A stretch of DNA of 64,000 nucleotides from JAFDZO01 sp044226845. Its GTDB lineage: Bacteria; Bacteroidota; Ignavibacteria; Tepidaquicellales; Tepidaquicellaceae. A program made the translations under genes and the position numbers. This document shows positions 10,018 to 19,129 of this stretch, piece after piece (within the stretch, counting starts at the first letter, position 1; each line of letters starts with the position of its first letter). Below the pieces are notes generated by a model. The model was not told where the DNA came from and searched no databases. It saw nothing but the letters and a program-made list of their open reading frames with translations. The stretch lies in NCBI GenBank assembly GCA_044226845.1, contig JBGAGG010000018.1:1-64000 (forward strand), given 5' to 3'.

Positions 10018-10278
10018 ATGAAACACGAAGATAACAGCTATGCAGTAACAGTTTTTGAAAGCGGTCATGAAGGTTTGATTGCGCTCGCAAAATCAATGCT
10101 TGATGAAGCAAATATTGAGTATAGTGTAAAAGGCGAAGGCGTTGAAAATCTTATGGGAGTAGGCGTTATGGGTACGGGTTTTAATCCTATCACAGGCGCT
10201 ATTCAGATCCAGGTACTTGAAGATAATGCAGTGCAGGCGCGCGAGCTGCTCAAAGACTTAAAAGAATCCGGTGCCTGA
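10018..10278 (+). CDS. DUF2007-type small protein
   Basis: 86 residues, a second DUF2007-like protein. It shows the same strand-helix-strand pattern as the one at 5359: TVFESGHEGLIALAKSMLDE, then IEYSVKGEG and a final IQVLEDNAVQARELLKDL. It stands alone between a terminator and the peptidase E gene. Function unknown; the family is annotated only as putative signal transduction. Confidence 0.65.
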   Translation: MKHEDNSYAVTVFESGHEGLIALAKSMLDEANIEYSVKGEGVENLMGVGVMGTGFNPITGAIQIQVLEDNAVQARELLKDLKESGA

Positions 10279-10363
10279 TTTTTTACTTTAACTCTTCTCA
10301 TCTTTTTAACTTTAATTCTTTAAATAGCTTTTTTAATTTAAAGACCTCAACTACTTATCTTTA

Positions 10364-11485
10364 TTGAAAAAATTTAAGCAAATTATTGCATTAGGCGGCG
10401 GCGGATTTTCCATGGAACAGGATAATCCTCTCCTCGATAACTATATTCTTAACGCAACCGGAAAACCGACTCCGAAAATATGTTTCTTTGCAAATGCAGG
10501 CGGAGATGCACAGGATTATATAGATAAGTTTTATAATGTCTATAATAAATTAGACTGCATTCCTTCACACATATCATTAAAAACACCACCGGAAATTAAT
10601 CTGGAAAAATTTATTCTTGAGCAGGATGCTTTATTCGTGGGCGGAGGTAGCACGCGCTTTCTTATGTCACAATGGAAAACATACGGTCTGGATAAAATAA
10701 TGAAGAAGGCTTACAATAAAGGTATAGTGCTTTCCGGGATGAGCGCAGGCGCAATTGTCTGGTTCAGCGACGGCATTTATAATCCCGAAGATACAAAGCT
10801 GATGAAGCTGCCGTGCCTCGGATTATTACAGGGAAGTTTCTGTCCTCACTATGATGAAAGAACTGAGCTGCGTATATCCTTCAGAGAGATAATTACGGAA
10901 GGCGGAATAAAAAACGGTTATGGAGTTGAAGATTACTGCGGATTGCATTTCATAGGCAGCCAGCTGTATAATGTTATAAGCTCGAGAAAAAATGTAAAAG
11001 CTTATTCGGTAAGAAAAATTTCAAAGACATATTTAGAGGAAGAGCTGCCGACAGTATATCTTGGAATCAATTATAAAAATCCTCCACAGAACGAAAATCA
11101 AAAATTAGTAAAAGATTTTATATATTATATAAATGAACATGATATTGATGAGATGATGACATATTTATCCGATGACCATATTATGACAGATTCCTCTGAT
11201 ATAAAAATCAAAGGCAGAAAATATCTTAAAGTTGCCTGGCTCGATTTCTTTATTCACTTCCCCGATTATACTATCGATGCAGATGAAATAATCTGTGAGA
11301 GAGATATGGTTGCAGTTTATGGTAAAGCAAAGGGAACGTACTGGAAAGAGGGCGAGCTGGAAGAAAAAAACAAATTTGAAGTGCCTGCATCATGGCAGGC
11401 AAAAATTAAAGACGGAAAAATATCAGAGTGGAAAGTGTTCGCCGATATTCAGATTGTCCGTCAAATAATGGAGGCAAATAATTAA
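10364..11485 (+). CDS. Peptidase E (S51) fused to a SnoaL/NTF2-like domain
   Basis: 373 residues. Residues 1 to about 235 match the S51 dipeptidase E family, cytoplasmic serine peptidases for Asp-X dipeptides and relatives. They start with QIIALGGGGFS, then FVGGGSTRFL, the nucleophile elbow SGMSAGAIVWF (Ser127) and LLQGSFCPHYDER. Residues about 245-373 form a separate alpha+beta module (DFIYYINEHDIDEMMTYLSD, then WQAKIKDGKISEWKVFADIQ) typical of SnoaL-like/NTF2 folds. S51 peptidases are normally about 230 residues, so the extra domain is a fusion. The start is TTG. It overlaps the next gene by 1 bp. Confidence 0.8.
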   Translation: MKKFKQIIALGGGGFSMEQDNPLLDNYILNATGKPTPKICFFANAGGDAQDYIDKFYNVYNKLDCIPSHISLKTPPEINLEKFILEQDALFVGGGSTRFLMSQWKTYGLDKIMKKAYNKGIVLSGMSAGAIVWFSDGIYNPEDTKLMKLPCLGLLQGSFCPHYDERTELRISFREIITEGGIKNGYGVEDYCGLHFIGSQLYNVISSRKNVKAYSVRKISKTYLEEELPTVYLGINYKNPPQNENQKLVKDFIYYINEHDIDEMMTYLSDDHIMTDSSDIKIKGRKYLKVAWLDFFIHFPDYTIDADEIICERDMVAVYGKAKGTYWKEGELEEKNKFEVPASWQAKIKDGKISEWKVFADIQIVRQIMEANN

Positions 11486-12027
11486 TGGAAATTCTTGTCG
11501 ATATGGACGGCGTCATTGCCGACTTCGAAGGTGAGTTTTTAAAACGCTGGAAAGCTAATCACCCTGAAAAGCCTTATATTCCCCATGAGGACAGAAAAGG
11601 ATTTTATGTGTCTCAGCAATATCCTCAGGAATACAGAGAGTTCGTTGAAGAAATTTATCTCTCTCCCGGATTTTATCAAGGGCTTCCTCCTGTTGAAGGA
11701 AGCATAGAAGGCGTAAACTATTTACTGGCACAAGGGCACAATGTACGTTTATGCACTGCGCCCATGCTTCCAAAATATGAGAACTGCGTACTTGAAAAAT
11801 ATCATTGGGTAGCCGAGCATCTCGGCTCTGAGTGGACGGGCAGAATTATTATGACAAAAGATAAAACTTTTGTAAGAGGAGATTATCTTATAGATGATAT
11901 GCCGGAAGTACAGGGCTCGTTAGTTCCTGTATGGGAACACATAATTTACTCACAGCCTTACAATAAGGAAATCGATCATAAAAAAAGGATGACCTGGGAT
12001 AATTTTAAGGAGGTATTAAATGTTTAA
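11485..12027 (+). CDS. 5'(3')-deoxyribonucleotidase-like HAD phosphatase
   Basis: 180 residues. The HAD motif I nucleophile is at the N-terminus (EILVDMDGVIADFEGEFLKRW), with two aspartates separated by Met, as in the NT5C family. FYQGLPPVEGSIEGVNYLLAQGH forms the cap region and RIIMTKDKTFVRGDYLIDDM the late acidic motif. These enzymes dephosphorylate deoxyribonucleoside monophosphates. It overlaps the peptidase E gene by 1 bp and the pgi gene by 8 bp, so the three are probably one transcript. Confidence 0.8.
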   Translation: MEILVDMDGVIADFEGEFLKRWKANHPEKPYIPHEDRKGFYVSQQYPQEYREFVEEIYLSPGFYQGLPPVEGSIEGVNYLLAQGHNVRLCTAPMLPKYENCVLEKYHWVAEHLGSEWTGRIIMTKDKTFVRGDYLIDDMPEVQGSLVPVWEHIIYSQPYNKEIDHKKRMTWDNFKEVLNV

Positions 12028-13348
12028 CGCTCTTAAAGAAAAAAAAGATATTGTAAAAGTTAATGTTGAAAACTGCACAAACTTTGTTTCATTTAATGAC
12101 ATTCAAAGTTTTTCTCCCGGAGTATTGTATGCAAATGAAGCGTTAGAAAATAAAACAGGTTTAGGAAAAGACTACCTCGGCTGGATGACACTTCCTTCCG
12201 ATATAACAGATGACTTAGTTGACCAGATACAATTTGCTGCAGAGAAAATGGCAGAGAAGTCAGAAGTAATTGTTGTTATAGGTATAGGAGGCTCATATCT
12301 GGGAGCAAGGGCAGTAGTAGATGCGCTATCTGATAATTTTCATTACCTGAAAAAAAATCGTGTTACACCAATAATGGTTTATGCAGGGAATAATCTCGGT
12401 GAAGATTATCATTATGATTTGTTAAAAGCATTGGACAAGTATGACTATTCTGTTATAGTAATATCAAAATCAGGGACAACTACAGAGCCTGCTCTGGCAT
12501 TCAGACTTTTAAAAAATCATCTTGAAAATAAATACAGCGTACCAGATGCAAGAAGCAGAATAATTGCCATTACAGATAAGTCAAAAGGCGCTTTAAGGAA
12601 GCTTGCTCAGCGAGAAGGATACAAAACTTTTGTTATTCCTGATGATGTCGGGGGAAGATATTCAGTTCTTACCCCTGTAGGCTTAATGCCGATTGCTGCT
12701 GCCGGAATAAACATTAAGCAAATTATCAAAGGCGCGATTGAAATGGAAAAATACCTAAGCGCGCAGAAAGATTTATTTGCAAATCCTGCTAACTTATATG
12801 CAGCAACGAGAAATGCGCTGTACAGAAAAGGTCATTACATAGAAATACTCGCTACATACACTCCAAGCCTGCAATATTTTATTGAGTGGTGGAAACAGTT
12901 GTTTGGCGAGAGTGAAGGTAAAGAGCACAAAGGAATTTATCCTGCCGGAGTAACACTTACTACGGACTTACACTCTATGGGACAGCTTATACAGGAAGGC
13001 GCAAGAAATATTTTTGAGACGGTGATAAAAGTGCAGACATCAAATTCTACATTGTTGATTCCGGATTCTCCCGATAATGCAGATGAGATGAATTACCTTG
13101 CAGGAAAGAAAATGAGCTATGTAAATGAAAAGGCTATGGAAGGGACACTTATGGCTCACGTTGACGGAGGAGTACCGAATATAGTTGTTACAATTCCTGA
13201 ACTTAATGCAAGATATCTAGGACAGTTGATTTACTTCTACGAGAAAGCATGCGCAGTGAGCGGGTATTTACTTGGTGTAAATCCATTCAATCAGCCCGGT
13301 GTTGAAGCATATAAGAAAAATATGTTTAAGCTATTGGGTAAGAAATAA
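12020..13348 (+). CDS. pgi: Glucose-6-phosphate isomerase
   Basis: 442 residues, matching the short bacterial form (as in Bacillus). Interconverts glucose-6-phosphate and fructose-6-phosphate. Visible elements: VIGIGGSYLGARAVVDAL, SKSGTTTEPALAFRLL (phosphate-binding), the signature GGRYSVLTPVGLMPIAAAG, IEILATYTPSLQYFIEWWKQ, and the C-terminal NPFNQPGVEAYKKNMF with the active-site lysine. The start overlaps the upstream nucleotidase gene by 8 bp. Confidence 0.95.
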   Translation: MFNALKEKKDIVKVNVENCTNFVSFNDIQSFSPGVLYANEALENKTGLGKDYLGWMTLPSDITDDLVDQIQFAAEKMAEKSEVIVVIGIGGSYLGARAVVDALSDNFHYLKKNRVTPIMVYAGNNLGEDYHYDLLKALDKYDYSVIVISKSGTTTEPALAFRLLKNHLENKYSVPDARSRIIAITDKSKGALRKLAQREGYKTFVIPDDVGGRYSVLTPVGLMPIAAAGINIKQIIKGAIEMEKYLSAQKDLFANPANLYAATRNALYRKGHYIEILATYTPSLQYFIEWWKQLFGESEGKEHKGIYPAGVTLTTDLHSMGQLIQEGARNIFETVIKVQTSNSTLLIPDSPDNADEMNYLAGKKMSYVNEKAMEGTLMAHVDGGVPNIVVTIPELNARYLGQLIYFYEKACAVSGYLLGVNPFNQPGVEAYKKNMFKLLGKK

Positions 13349-13384
13349 ATTTATTCCTATTTCCAAAATCCGTGTTGAATCCCT

Positions 13385-13438
13385 CCTTACGAACGCCCTT
13401 GTTCGTAAGGAACATTCCCAACGAGGACGTTGGGAATG
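13385..13438. repeat. Tandem pair of perfect hairpins (REP-like)
   Basis: A 10-bp stem with 6-nt loop (13385-13410) is followed after 2 nt by an 11-bp stem with 4-nt loop (13413-13438). They sit between pgi and the HEAT/cyclophilin gene. There is no T-run, so this is a REP-like or RNA-stability structure rather than a classical terminator. Confidence 0.65.
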
Positions 13439-13463
13439 AGTAGAAAAATACTCTTCTTAAGCC

Positions 13464-15596
13464 ATGAAAAAACTCTTATTCTTATTTCTCTCAGTAATTT
13501 TATTTTCCAACGTCGTTCTCTCACAAAACTATTCTCCCGAAGAAAAAGAAATTTTACTTCTGCAGGATTCGCGAACATTGGGAGAAAATGATAAGCTCCT
13601 TTCATATTTAAAATCAGAAAACGTAGATGTTGTCAGCCGCGCACTCTTTGCATTGGCAAATATACAGGATTCATCTACGGCTGATGAAATTAGTACTGTC
13701 CTGCTTACAAATCAGAATGAATATATAAGATTTCTTGCAGCTTATGCATTGGGACAGATTCCATGCGAGCCTTCACAAATATATCTGAGAACGGCATTGA
13801 AATCAGAGACAAATATGTATGTAAGACAGCAATTGATGGAAGCGATTGGAAAAATTGGAGCCGGTGAAGATTTAGAACTGATACCGTCAGATGTGAGTAA
13901 TATAGATTACGATAAATTTTACTCTGCGCTTTCTATATTAAGATTTGGCTTAAGGAAAATTAAGAATGAACGTTCGTTTCAGATACTTGCAGATATATTA
14001 AATTCAAATCCCGATAAAAACTCTACAATGCTTTGCCTTTACACCCTATGGAGAACAGGCGATGATAAATTATTAAAACCGCATACTGATTTATTAAAAA
14101 AGTATCTAAAAGATATAAACGGCCTGAATAGAAGCTATGCAATAAATGCTTTAGGCAAATTAAAAGATACACAGATACTTTTTGAGATTTTAAGTAACGT
14201 AAAAAATGAAAGTGACTGGAGAGCGAAGGTAAATTCATTTAATATTATTAACAATTTTACCTATGAGCACATAAAGGACAGGCAGGATGATATTAATGAA
14301 GCTTTGATGTCACTTTTAAGAAGCAAGGAGGAAGATGATAACAATAAAGTTTCCTATATAATAGCTTATCTTGGCGCAGTTAATAAACTTTACTCCAATC
14401 AAAATTATACCAAAACAACCAATCCCAAACTTTATGATATTTTAAATTCCTTCACTTCTGAAAAAAATATTTCAGGCGAAGCTATAAAAGTAATGGGAAG
14501 TATATTTAAAGATGAGCTGAAAGATGAACTCATAAACCGATATAAACAAAGTACCGATTACAATATAAAAGCAGATATAATAAGAGCATTTAGCAGCTTC
14601 AACGACGGGAAAATTTTTCGTGAGGTGCGTGATTTAATTTCAAACGATGTACTTGAATACGGAAAAACTCAGACGATAGACAAAGAAAAATATATCGGTG
14701 CTGAAGACCTTGCAAAAATTTACCGGGCATATTCTGAATTAATTAATGCAAGCTTACCAAAAGTAAACGATGAAGATAAAAATACCATAAGATTAATCTG
14801 CTATGATTTTCTTACTTCAAAAGATGTTGTAATGGTTGCAAACTGTCTGGAAACGTTAAAAGATTCTTCTCTGCAGCGTGATAACTGGAAAGCGGAGACG
14901 GAGCAGGTGATTCAGTTTGAATATCCTAATTTAACTCTGCCGCAGGATTTTGATTTAATGTCGGCTTATATAGATTTTACAGGAGAAATGAAGATTGACG
15001 GATTAAAATCTAATCTTGAAGCAAATCTCACAAGCGACCAGTATGAAATCACTAAGCGCTCTGCTGATGCACTTAAAAAAATAACGGGCAATGATTATTC
15101 TGATAGAATTAAAGATAAAATCTACAACAAGGATTTTGACTGGGAATATTTGAAGAAAATTTTTGAGAACAAATACGCTTCAGTCAAAACAAATAAAGGT
15201 ACAGTAAAAATTGAGCTCTTTCCTGAAGTTACTCCGTTCACCGTATATAATTTTGTGAAGCTTTCTGAAAAGGGATATTACAATGGTACTATGTTTCATC
15301 GCGTTGTTCCAAACTTTGTTATTCAGGGCGGTGACCCAACAGGTACAGGGAATGGTGGACCTGGATATTCAATCCGCAGCGAATTTTCGCAGCTAAATTT
15401 CTTTACGGGAGCAGTCGGTATGGCATCGAGTGGAAAAGATACAGAAGGCTCGCAGTGGTTTATTACTCATTCACCGCAACTTCATTTAGATGCGCGTTAT
15501 ACTTTATTTGGAATTGTTGTAGACGGGCAGGATGTAGTGGATAAAACGCAGATTGGTGATAAGATAGAGTCTATAACTTTCTCAGCATCAAAATAA
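13464..15596 (+). CDS. Exported HEAT-repeat protein with C-terminal cyclophilin peptidyl-prolyl isomerase
   Basis: 710 residues. A signal peptide (KKLLFLFLSVILFSNVVLSQ) is followed by HEAT-like helical repeats (LLSYLKSENVDVVSRALFAL, then EYIRFLAAYALGQI) over most of the length. The last about 140 residues are a cyclophilin-type isomerase: TNKGTVKIELFPEVTPFTVY, GTMFHRVVPNFVIQGGDPTG, SQWFITHSPQLHLDARYTLF. The catalytic Arg of FHRVVP and the WFITH element are present, so the isomerase should be active. It probably assists folding of secreted proteins in the periplasm, with the repeats binding partners. The fusion is uncommon outside this group of bacteria. Confidence 0.85.
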   Translation: MKKLLFLFLSVILFSNVVLSQNYSPEEKEILLLQDSRTLGENDKLLSYLKSENVDVVSRALFALANIQDSSTADEISTVLLTNQNEYIRFLAAYALGQIPCEPSQIYLRTALKSETNMYVRQQLMEAIGKIGAGEDLELIPSDVSNIDYDKFYSALSILRFGLRKIKNERSFQILADILNSNPDKNSTMLCLYTLWRTGDDKLLKPHTDLLKKYLKDINGLNRSYAINALGKLKDTQILFEILSNVKNESDWRAKVNSFNIINNFTYEHIKDRQDDINEALMSLLRSKEEDDNNKVSYIIAYLGAVNKLYSNQNYTKTTNPKLYDILNSFTSEKNISGEAIKVMGSIFKDELKDELINRYKQSTDYNIKADIIRAFSSFNDGKIFREVRDLISNDVLEYGKTQTIDKEKYIGAEDLAKIYRAYSELINASLPKVNDEDKNTIRLICYDFLTSKDVVMVANCLETLKDSSLQRDNWKAETEQVIQFEYPNLTLPQDFDLMSAYIDFTGEMKIDGLKSNLEANLTSDQYEITKRSADALKKITGNDYSDRIKDKIYNKDFDWEYLKKIFENKYASVKTNKGTVKIELFPEVTPFTVYNFVKLSEKGYYNGTMFHRVVPNFVIQGGDPTGTGNGGPGYSIRSEFSQLNFFTGAVGMASSGKDTEGSQWFITHSPQLHLDARYTLFGIVVDGQDVVDKTQIGDKIESITFSASK

Positions 15597-15612
15597 AATT
15601 TGGTGTTCGTGT

Positions 15613-15712
15613 GGCCCTCCCGCCGAACCGGAGGTTCGGTTGAATAAACAAAATAAGAATTTATTCTTACTTTGTTTATTCAAGATTCCGCAGAGCGGAA
15701 TCCGGGAGCGCC
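15613..15712. repeat. Three-hairpin cloverleaf repeat (REP-like), copy B
   Basis: A 10-bp outer stem with one mismatch (15613-15622 with 15703-15712) encloses hairpins at 15623-15639 (7 bp, 3-nt loop), 15640-15683 (21 bp, one G-T pair, 2-nt loop) and 15684-15702 (8 bp, 3-nt loop). Layout matches 1734-1840 but the bases differ. It sits between convergent genes. Confidence 0.75.
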
Positions 15713-15725
15713 CCGGATACAAGAC

Positions 15726-16385
15726 TTACTGCTTTAGATATTTATTCCTTATTTCGGGAGTTCTGTAAATTCTTGATCCCTCTGCAGGAGGATTTTTTAC
15801 TGCAAATAAAATAGTATTCAGCATTTCTTCTAATTTTACTAATCCAAGATTTATCGCCTGCTCACGCGTTGCGGGTATCAGCTCAAGAATTTTGTATATT
15901 GGAGTAAGTACAACAGGCCAGTAATGACCGGGACCAATGATGTACCATGGTCTTATTACTGATGACGGAATTTTATTTTCTACCAATAACTGCTCTCCGC
16001 GCTTTCTTACTTCAATATACTCTTTCATTAGCAGTGCTGGCTGAGCCACGCTCAGATATATAAAGTGTTTTACATCTGCATACTTTGCAGCGTTAACGGA
16101 GGCAGTCATCGAGACTAAATCAATTTTTTTGAACTCTTCTTTTTTTGCAGGCGAAGGATGTGAAACCCCGACTAACTGAATAAATGTATCACAGCCTTCT
16201 ACATATTCCTTAAATGTACTCTCTTCCAAAGCATTTCCTTCAACAGCATTGCATCCTGCAGGCAATCTACTCAGTGATTGTTTTCTGGCAAGAGCTGTTA
16301 CGTGATATCCGTTTTTTATCAACTCAGGTATTATTCTGCTGCCTATATAGCCTGTTCCTCCGGTAATAAAGATATTTTTATTCAT
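15726..16385 (-). CDS. NAD(P)-binding epimerase/NDUFA9-like atypical SDR protein
   Basis: 219 residues. It starts with the Rossmann dinucleotide motif IFITGGTGYIGSRIIPELI, followed by HVTALARK and the segment CDTFIQLVGVSHPSPAKKEE, as in atypical short-chain dehydrogenases related to complex-I subunit NDUFA9 and NmrA-type proteins. FIYLSVAQPA occupies the usual catalytic region without a clear YxxxK. SSVIRPWYIIGPGHYWP is the conserved post-catalytic loop. It is convergent with the upstream gene across a cloverleaf repeat, and divergent from the metalloprotease. Substrate unknown. Confidence 0.75.
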   Translation of the reverse strand: MNKNIFITGGTGYIGSRIIPELIKNGYHVTALARKQSLSRLPAGCNAVEGNALEESTFKEYVEGCDTFIQLVGVSHPSPAKKEEFKKIDLVSMTASVNAAKYADVKHFIYLSVAQPALLMKEYIEVRKRGEQLLVENKIPSSVIRPWYIIGPGHYWPVVLTPIYKILELIPATREQAINLGLVKLEEMLNTILFAVKNPPAEGSRIYRTPEIRNKYLKQ

Positions 16386-16465
16386 TGTTTTCTGCTCAAC
16401 AAGACAAATATGTTGATTGTTTTACTTAGCCTTAATTATTAAGTTATACAAAACTAAAACCATTT

Positions 16466-18700
16466 ATGAAACAAATATTTTTTCCGCTTATTGCACTGTT
16501 TTTTTGCGTTTCAAATATATACGCGCAAAGAACATCAACGGATTTATTCTATTCCAACCAGGTTCCCGAAAAGACCATGAAAGAAAAATTCGATGCCCAA
16601 GTAAAAGATCCTGTATTTTTAAAAGTAAACAAAAACGAATTAGGAAGACTTTTTACTGAAAGAATTAACGTACTTAAAATTGACGTTCCTGTAAAACTCA
16701 GAAATGTAAATTCTACTGCTACTCTTGAACTTATGAAATTTGATATTACTACTCCGCAGACAAGATTTGTTAAAAAAACTGCTGAGGGAGAAGTAGATAT
16801 GCCGCTTCACAATGTTATACTTTCTTATACAGGAAAAGTAAAAGGAATGGATAATTCATTCGTTACTATTACTTTTACTGAAGACAGAGTTATGGCTATT
16901 CTTATGACTGATAAAGAAACATACACACTTGGAACGACAGACGAAAACAATAAGAACGAAGAGAACTATATTTTATTTCAGGAAGGTTTGAGAAAAACCA
17001 AAAGAAATTTCAAATGCGGTACAGAGACAATGGAAACCCCTGAAAGAATTAAACAAATGATGCGTGACTATAAGCCGGGAAAAGATAATATGAGCCCGAC
17101 TTTATTAAAAGCAGAAATTGCTGTGGATATAGATTATGCAACTTATCTTGGATACGGCTCCAATACAACAACTACTACTGCTTGGGCTATGGCACAGATG
17201 GCTGCTGTTTCTGCTACCTATGTAAAAGAAATAAACTGCCAGCTTGTTATTTCCTATATGAGAGTCTGGGCTACTCAGGACCCTTATACTTCTACAAGCG
17301 GTAATCAGATGCTTAATCAATTCAGAGCAGATTGGATTACAACACAGTCGGGAGTGCAAAGAGTGGTCGCACACTTACTTTCAAGAAGACAAAATTTAGA
17401 TGTTGCAGGTATTGCATTCTTAGGCGTGCTATGCTCAACACAAAGTGGATATGGATTATCTGCAACACTTACAGGCGCTGCTCCTAATCTTCCTAACTAC
17501 ACTTATGATGTTGAAACAACAGCCCATGAAATCGGACATAATTTCGGTTCTCCTCATACGCACTACTGCGGATGGGTCGGAGGACCAATCGATACATGCT
17601 CGGATATAGAAGGTGGATGCTATTCAGGTCCTCTGCACGGAACAGTTGGTACAATCATGAGCTATTGCGATATCTCTGCAGGCGGCTCAGTAGTAATGAA
17701 TTTTGGTCCTCAGCCGGGAGAGTTAATAAGAAACAGCGCTGAATCCGCCGGTTGCATCACTGCAAACGACAGAGCAATTCTGCTTGCACTACCAAAAGGC
17801 GGTGAAACTTTCAGAACGGGAAATACAGCAGCAATTTGGTGGGGCGCAAACTCTACGGGAAATCTTAATATTGAATATTCTTCTAATAACGGCTCAACAT
17901 GGAACGTGGTACAAACTAATGTACCAGCGCAGCAACGAACTATTAACTGGGTAGTGCCGTATATAGCTTCTACATCACAGGCAAAAGTAAGAATTTATAA
18001 TCCTGCAAATCCGTCTGAAGCTGATACATCCGATGCAACTTTCAGAATTATTCTTAGCCTGAATTCTTTTTCTGCAAATTCACCGGCACAGCTTACTGTA
18101 CTTCCTGTAAATCAAAATGCAGTTAATACATATCAGAAATTTACATGGGGAAGCGCAGGTACTCATCCATCCATTACTTATAAATGGAAAATAAGAAGAG
18201 TAGGAAATCCTGACAGACTTTTCACAAGCAATAATAACGGAGCTGATACAACCCTTACACTCAGATACAGTTTTCTGGATTCTGTACGGGCATCATTCAA
18301 TGCAGGTGATTCCATACTTACTTTATGGTCGGCAACTGCATACAACGGAGTCGATAGCGCAACATCAAATTCACTTATACTAATTTTAAACAGCAGAAAT
18401 TCTGTAGGCGTCACACAAATTTCCTCTGTAGTTCCTCAAAAATTCAGTCTGTTTAATAATTATCCTAATCCGTTCAACCCGGCTACGAATATAAAATTTG
18501 ATATAGCTAAATCTTCCTTTGTAAAATTATTTATATATGATTCTAAGGGAGCTGTAGTGAACGAACTTGTAAATACAAATTTACAGGCAGGCTCTTACAG
18601 CTATAGTTTTGATGCTTCTAAATTATCAAGCGGAGTTTATTTCTATAGAGTGGAAGCAGGAAGCTTTACTGAAACGAAGAGAATGATATTACTGAAATAA
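16466..18700 (+). CDS. Secreted zinc metalloprotease (reprolysin/M12-like) with T9SS sorting domain
   Basis: 744 residues. A signal peptide (IFFPLIALFFCVSNIYAQ) is followed by a propeptide-like region. The metzincin domain contains the zinc motif HEIGHNFGSPH (first His at residue 354), followed by a Cys-rich loop and the Met-turn GTIMSYC. A Ser/Thr-rich beta region comes next, and the last about 80 residues are the T9SS type A sorting domain (FNNYPNPFNPATNIKFDIAK, SSGVYFYRVEAG, basic end). The protein should be exported by Sec, carried over the outer membrane by T9SS and cleaved at the sorting domain. The motif set is complete, so it is probably an active extracellular protease. Confidence 0.88.
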   Translation: MKQIFFPLIALFFCVSNIYAQRTSTDLFYSNQVPEKTMKEKFDAQVKDPVFLKVNKNELGRLFTERINVLKIDVPVKLRNVNSTATLELMKFDITTPQTRFVKKTAEGEVDMPLHNVILSYTGKVKGMDNSFVTITFTEDRVMAILMTDKETYTLGTTDENNKNEENYILFQEGLRKTKRNFKCGTETMETPERIKQMMRDYKPGKDNMSPTLLKAEIAVDIDYATYLGYGSNTTTTTAWAMAQMAAVSATYVKEINCQLVISYMRVWATQDPYTSTSGNQMLNQFRADWITTQSGVQRVVAHLLSRRQNLDVAGIAFLGVLCSTQSGYGLSATLTGAAPNLPNYTYDVETTAHEIGHNFGSPHTHYCGWVGGPIDTCSDIEGGCYSGPLHGTVGTIMSYCDISAGGSVVMNFGPQPGELIRNSAESAGCITANDRAILLALPKGGETFRTGNTAAIWWGANSTGNLNIEYSSNNGSTWNVVQTNVPAQQRTINWVVPYIASTSQAKVRIYNPANPSEADTSDATFRIILSLNSFSANSPAQLTVLPVNQNAVNTYQKFTWGSAGTHPSITYKWKIRRVGNPDRLFTSNNNGADTTLTLRYSFLDSVRASFNAGDSILTLWSATAYNGVDSATSNSLILILNSRNSVGVTQISSVVPQKFSLFNNYPNPFNPATNIKFDIAKSSFVKLFIYDSKGAVVNELVNTNLQAGSYSYSFDASKLSSGVYFYRVEAGSFTETKRMILLK

Positions 18701-18706
18701 CTCTTT

Positions 18707-18816
18707 TAACCACAGAGAGCATAGAGACTATTCACAAAGGACACAGAGCAATGAAACTACTTTTAAAAAAATTTTTTTGTGTTCTCTGTGTAAATACTCT
18801 GTGAACTCTGTGGTTA
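18707..18816. repeat. Long imperfect inverted repeat with CACAGAG/CTCTGTG arms
   Basis: TAACCACAGAG (18707-18717) is the exact complement of CTCTGTGGTTA (18806-18816). The inside contains more imperfectly paired ACACAGAG/CTCTGTGT segments. It lies immediately after the metalloprotease stop. Repeats of this kind are common in environmental bacterial intergenic regions. Confidence 0.6.
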
Positions 18817-18842
18817 GATAAAAAAAAGTTTATTCCAAATTA

Positions 18843-18880
18843 AAAAAGCCCGGTGGAGATAACTCTTCCGGGCTTTTGTT
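18843..18880 (+). terminator. Rho-independent terminator
   Basis: AAGCCCGG (18846-18853) pairs with CCGGGCTT (18868-18875), with A-run and T-run flanks, so it can act in both directions. It would end the metalloprotease transcript. A further weak hairpin (arms near 18892 and 18943) follows. Confidence 0.75.
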
Positions 18881-19006
18881 TTAAATGAAGCCCCGCCATC
18901 AGGCTTCTGCTCTAAATCTAACTGAGAAATTATTCTTCTCTAAAATAACCTGACGACGGGAATTTTACTGAACGTTATGTTTTACCCCTAAAACAAATTA
19001 CTAAGT

Positions 19007-19129
19007 TCAGATTTGAAAAATTCCCCTAATCACCTGGGTGCCGAATGTAATCACCTGGTACAACAAGGCGATTGAGAATACGACCAGAACCGCAGGGATT
19101 ACAAATTTTTTTGAAATGTTGTCAACCAT
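19007..19129 (-). CDS. Possible small single-pass membrane protein (40 aa)
   Basis: An ORF too short for routine calling. ATG at 19129 is followed by a basic N-terminus (MVDNISKKF), then one hydrophobic helix (VIPAVLVVFSIALLYQVITF) and GTQVIRGIF to a stop at 19007. The composition is that of a real small membrane protein and not of random AT-rich sequence. No clear ribosome binding site is seen, which is normal for this group. I do not recognise the family with certainty; some small respiratory-complex subunits look similar. Confidence 0.4.
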   Translation of the reverse strand: MVDNISKKFVIPAVLVVFSIALLYQVITFGTQVIRGIFQI

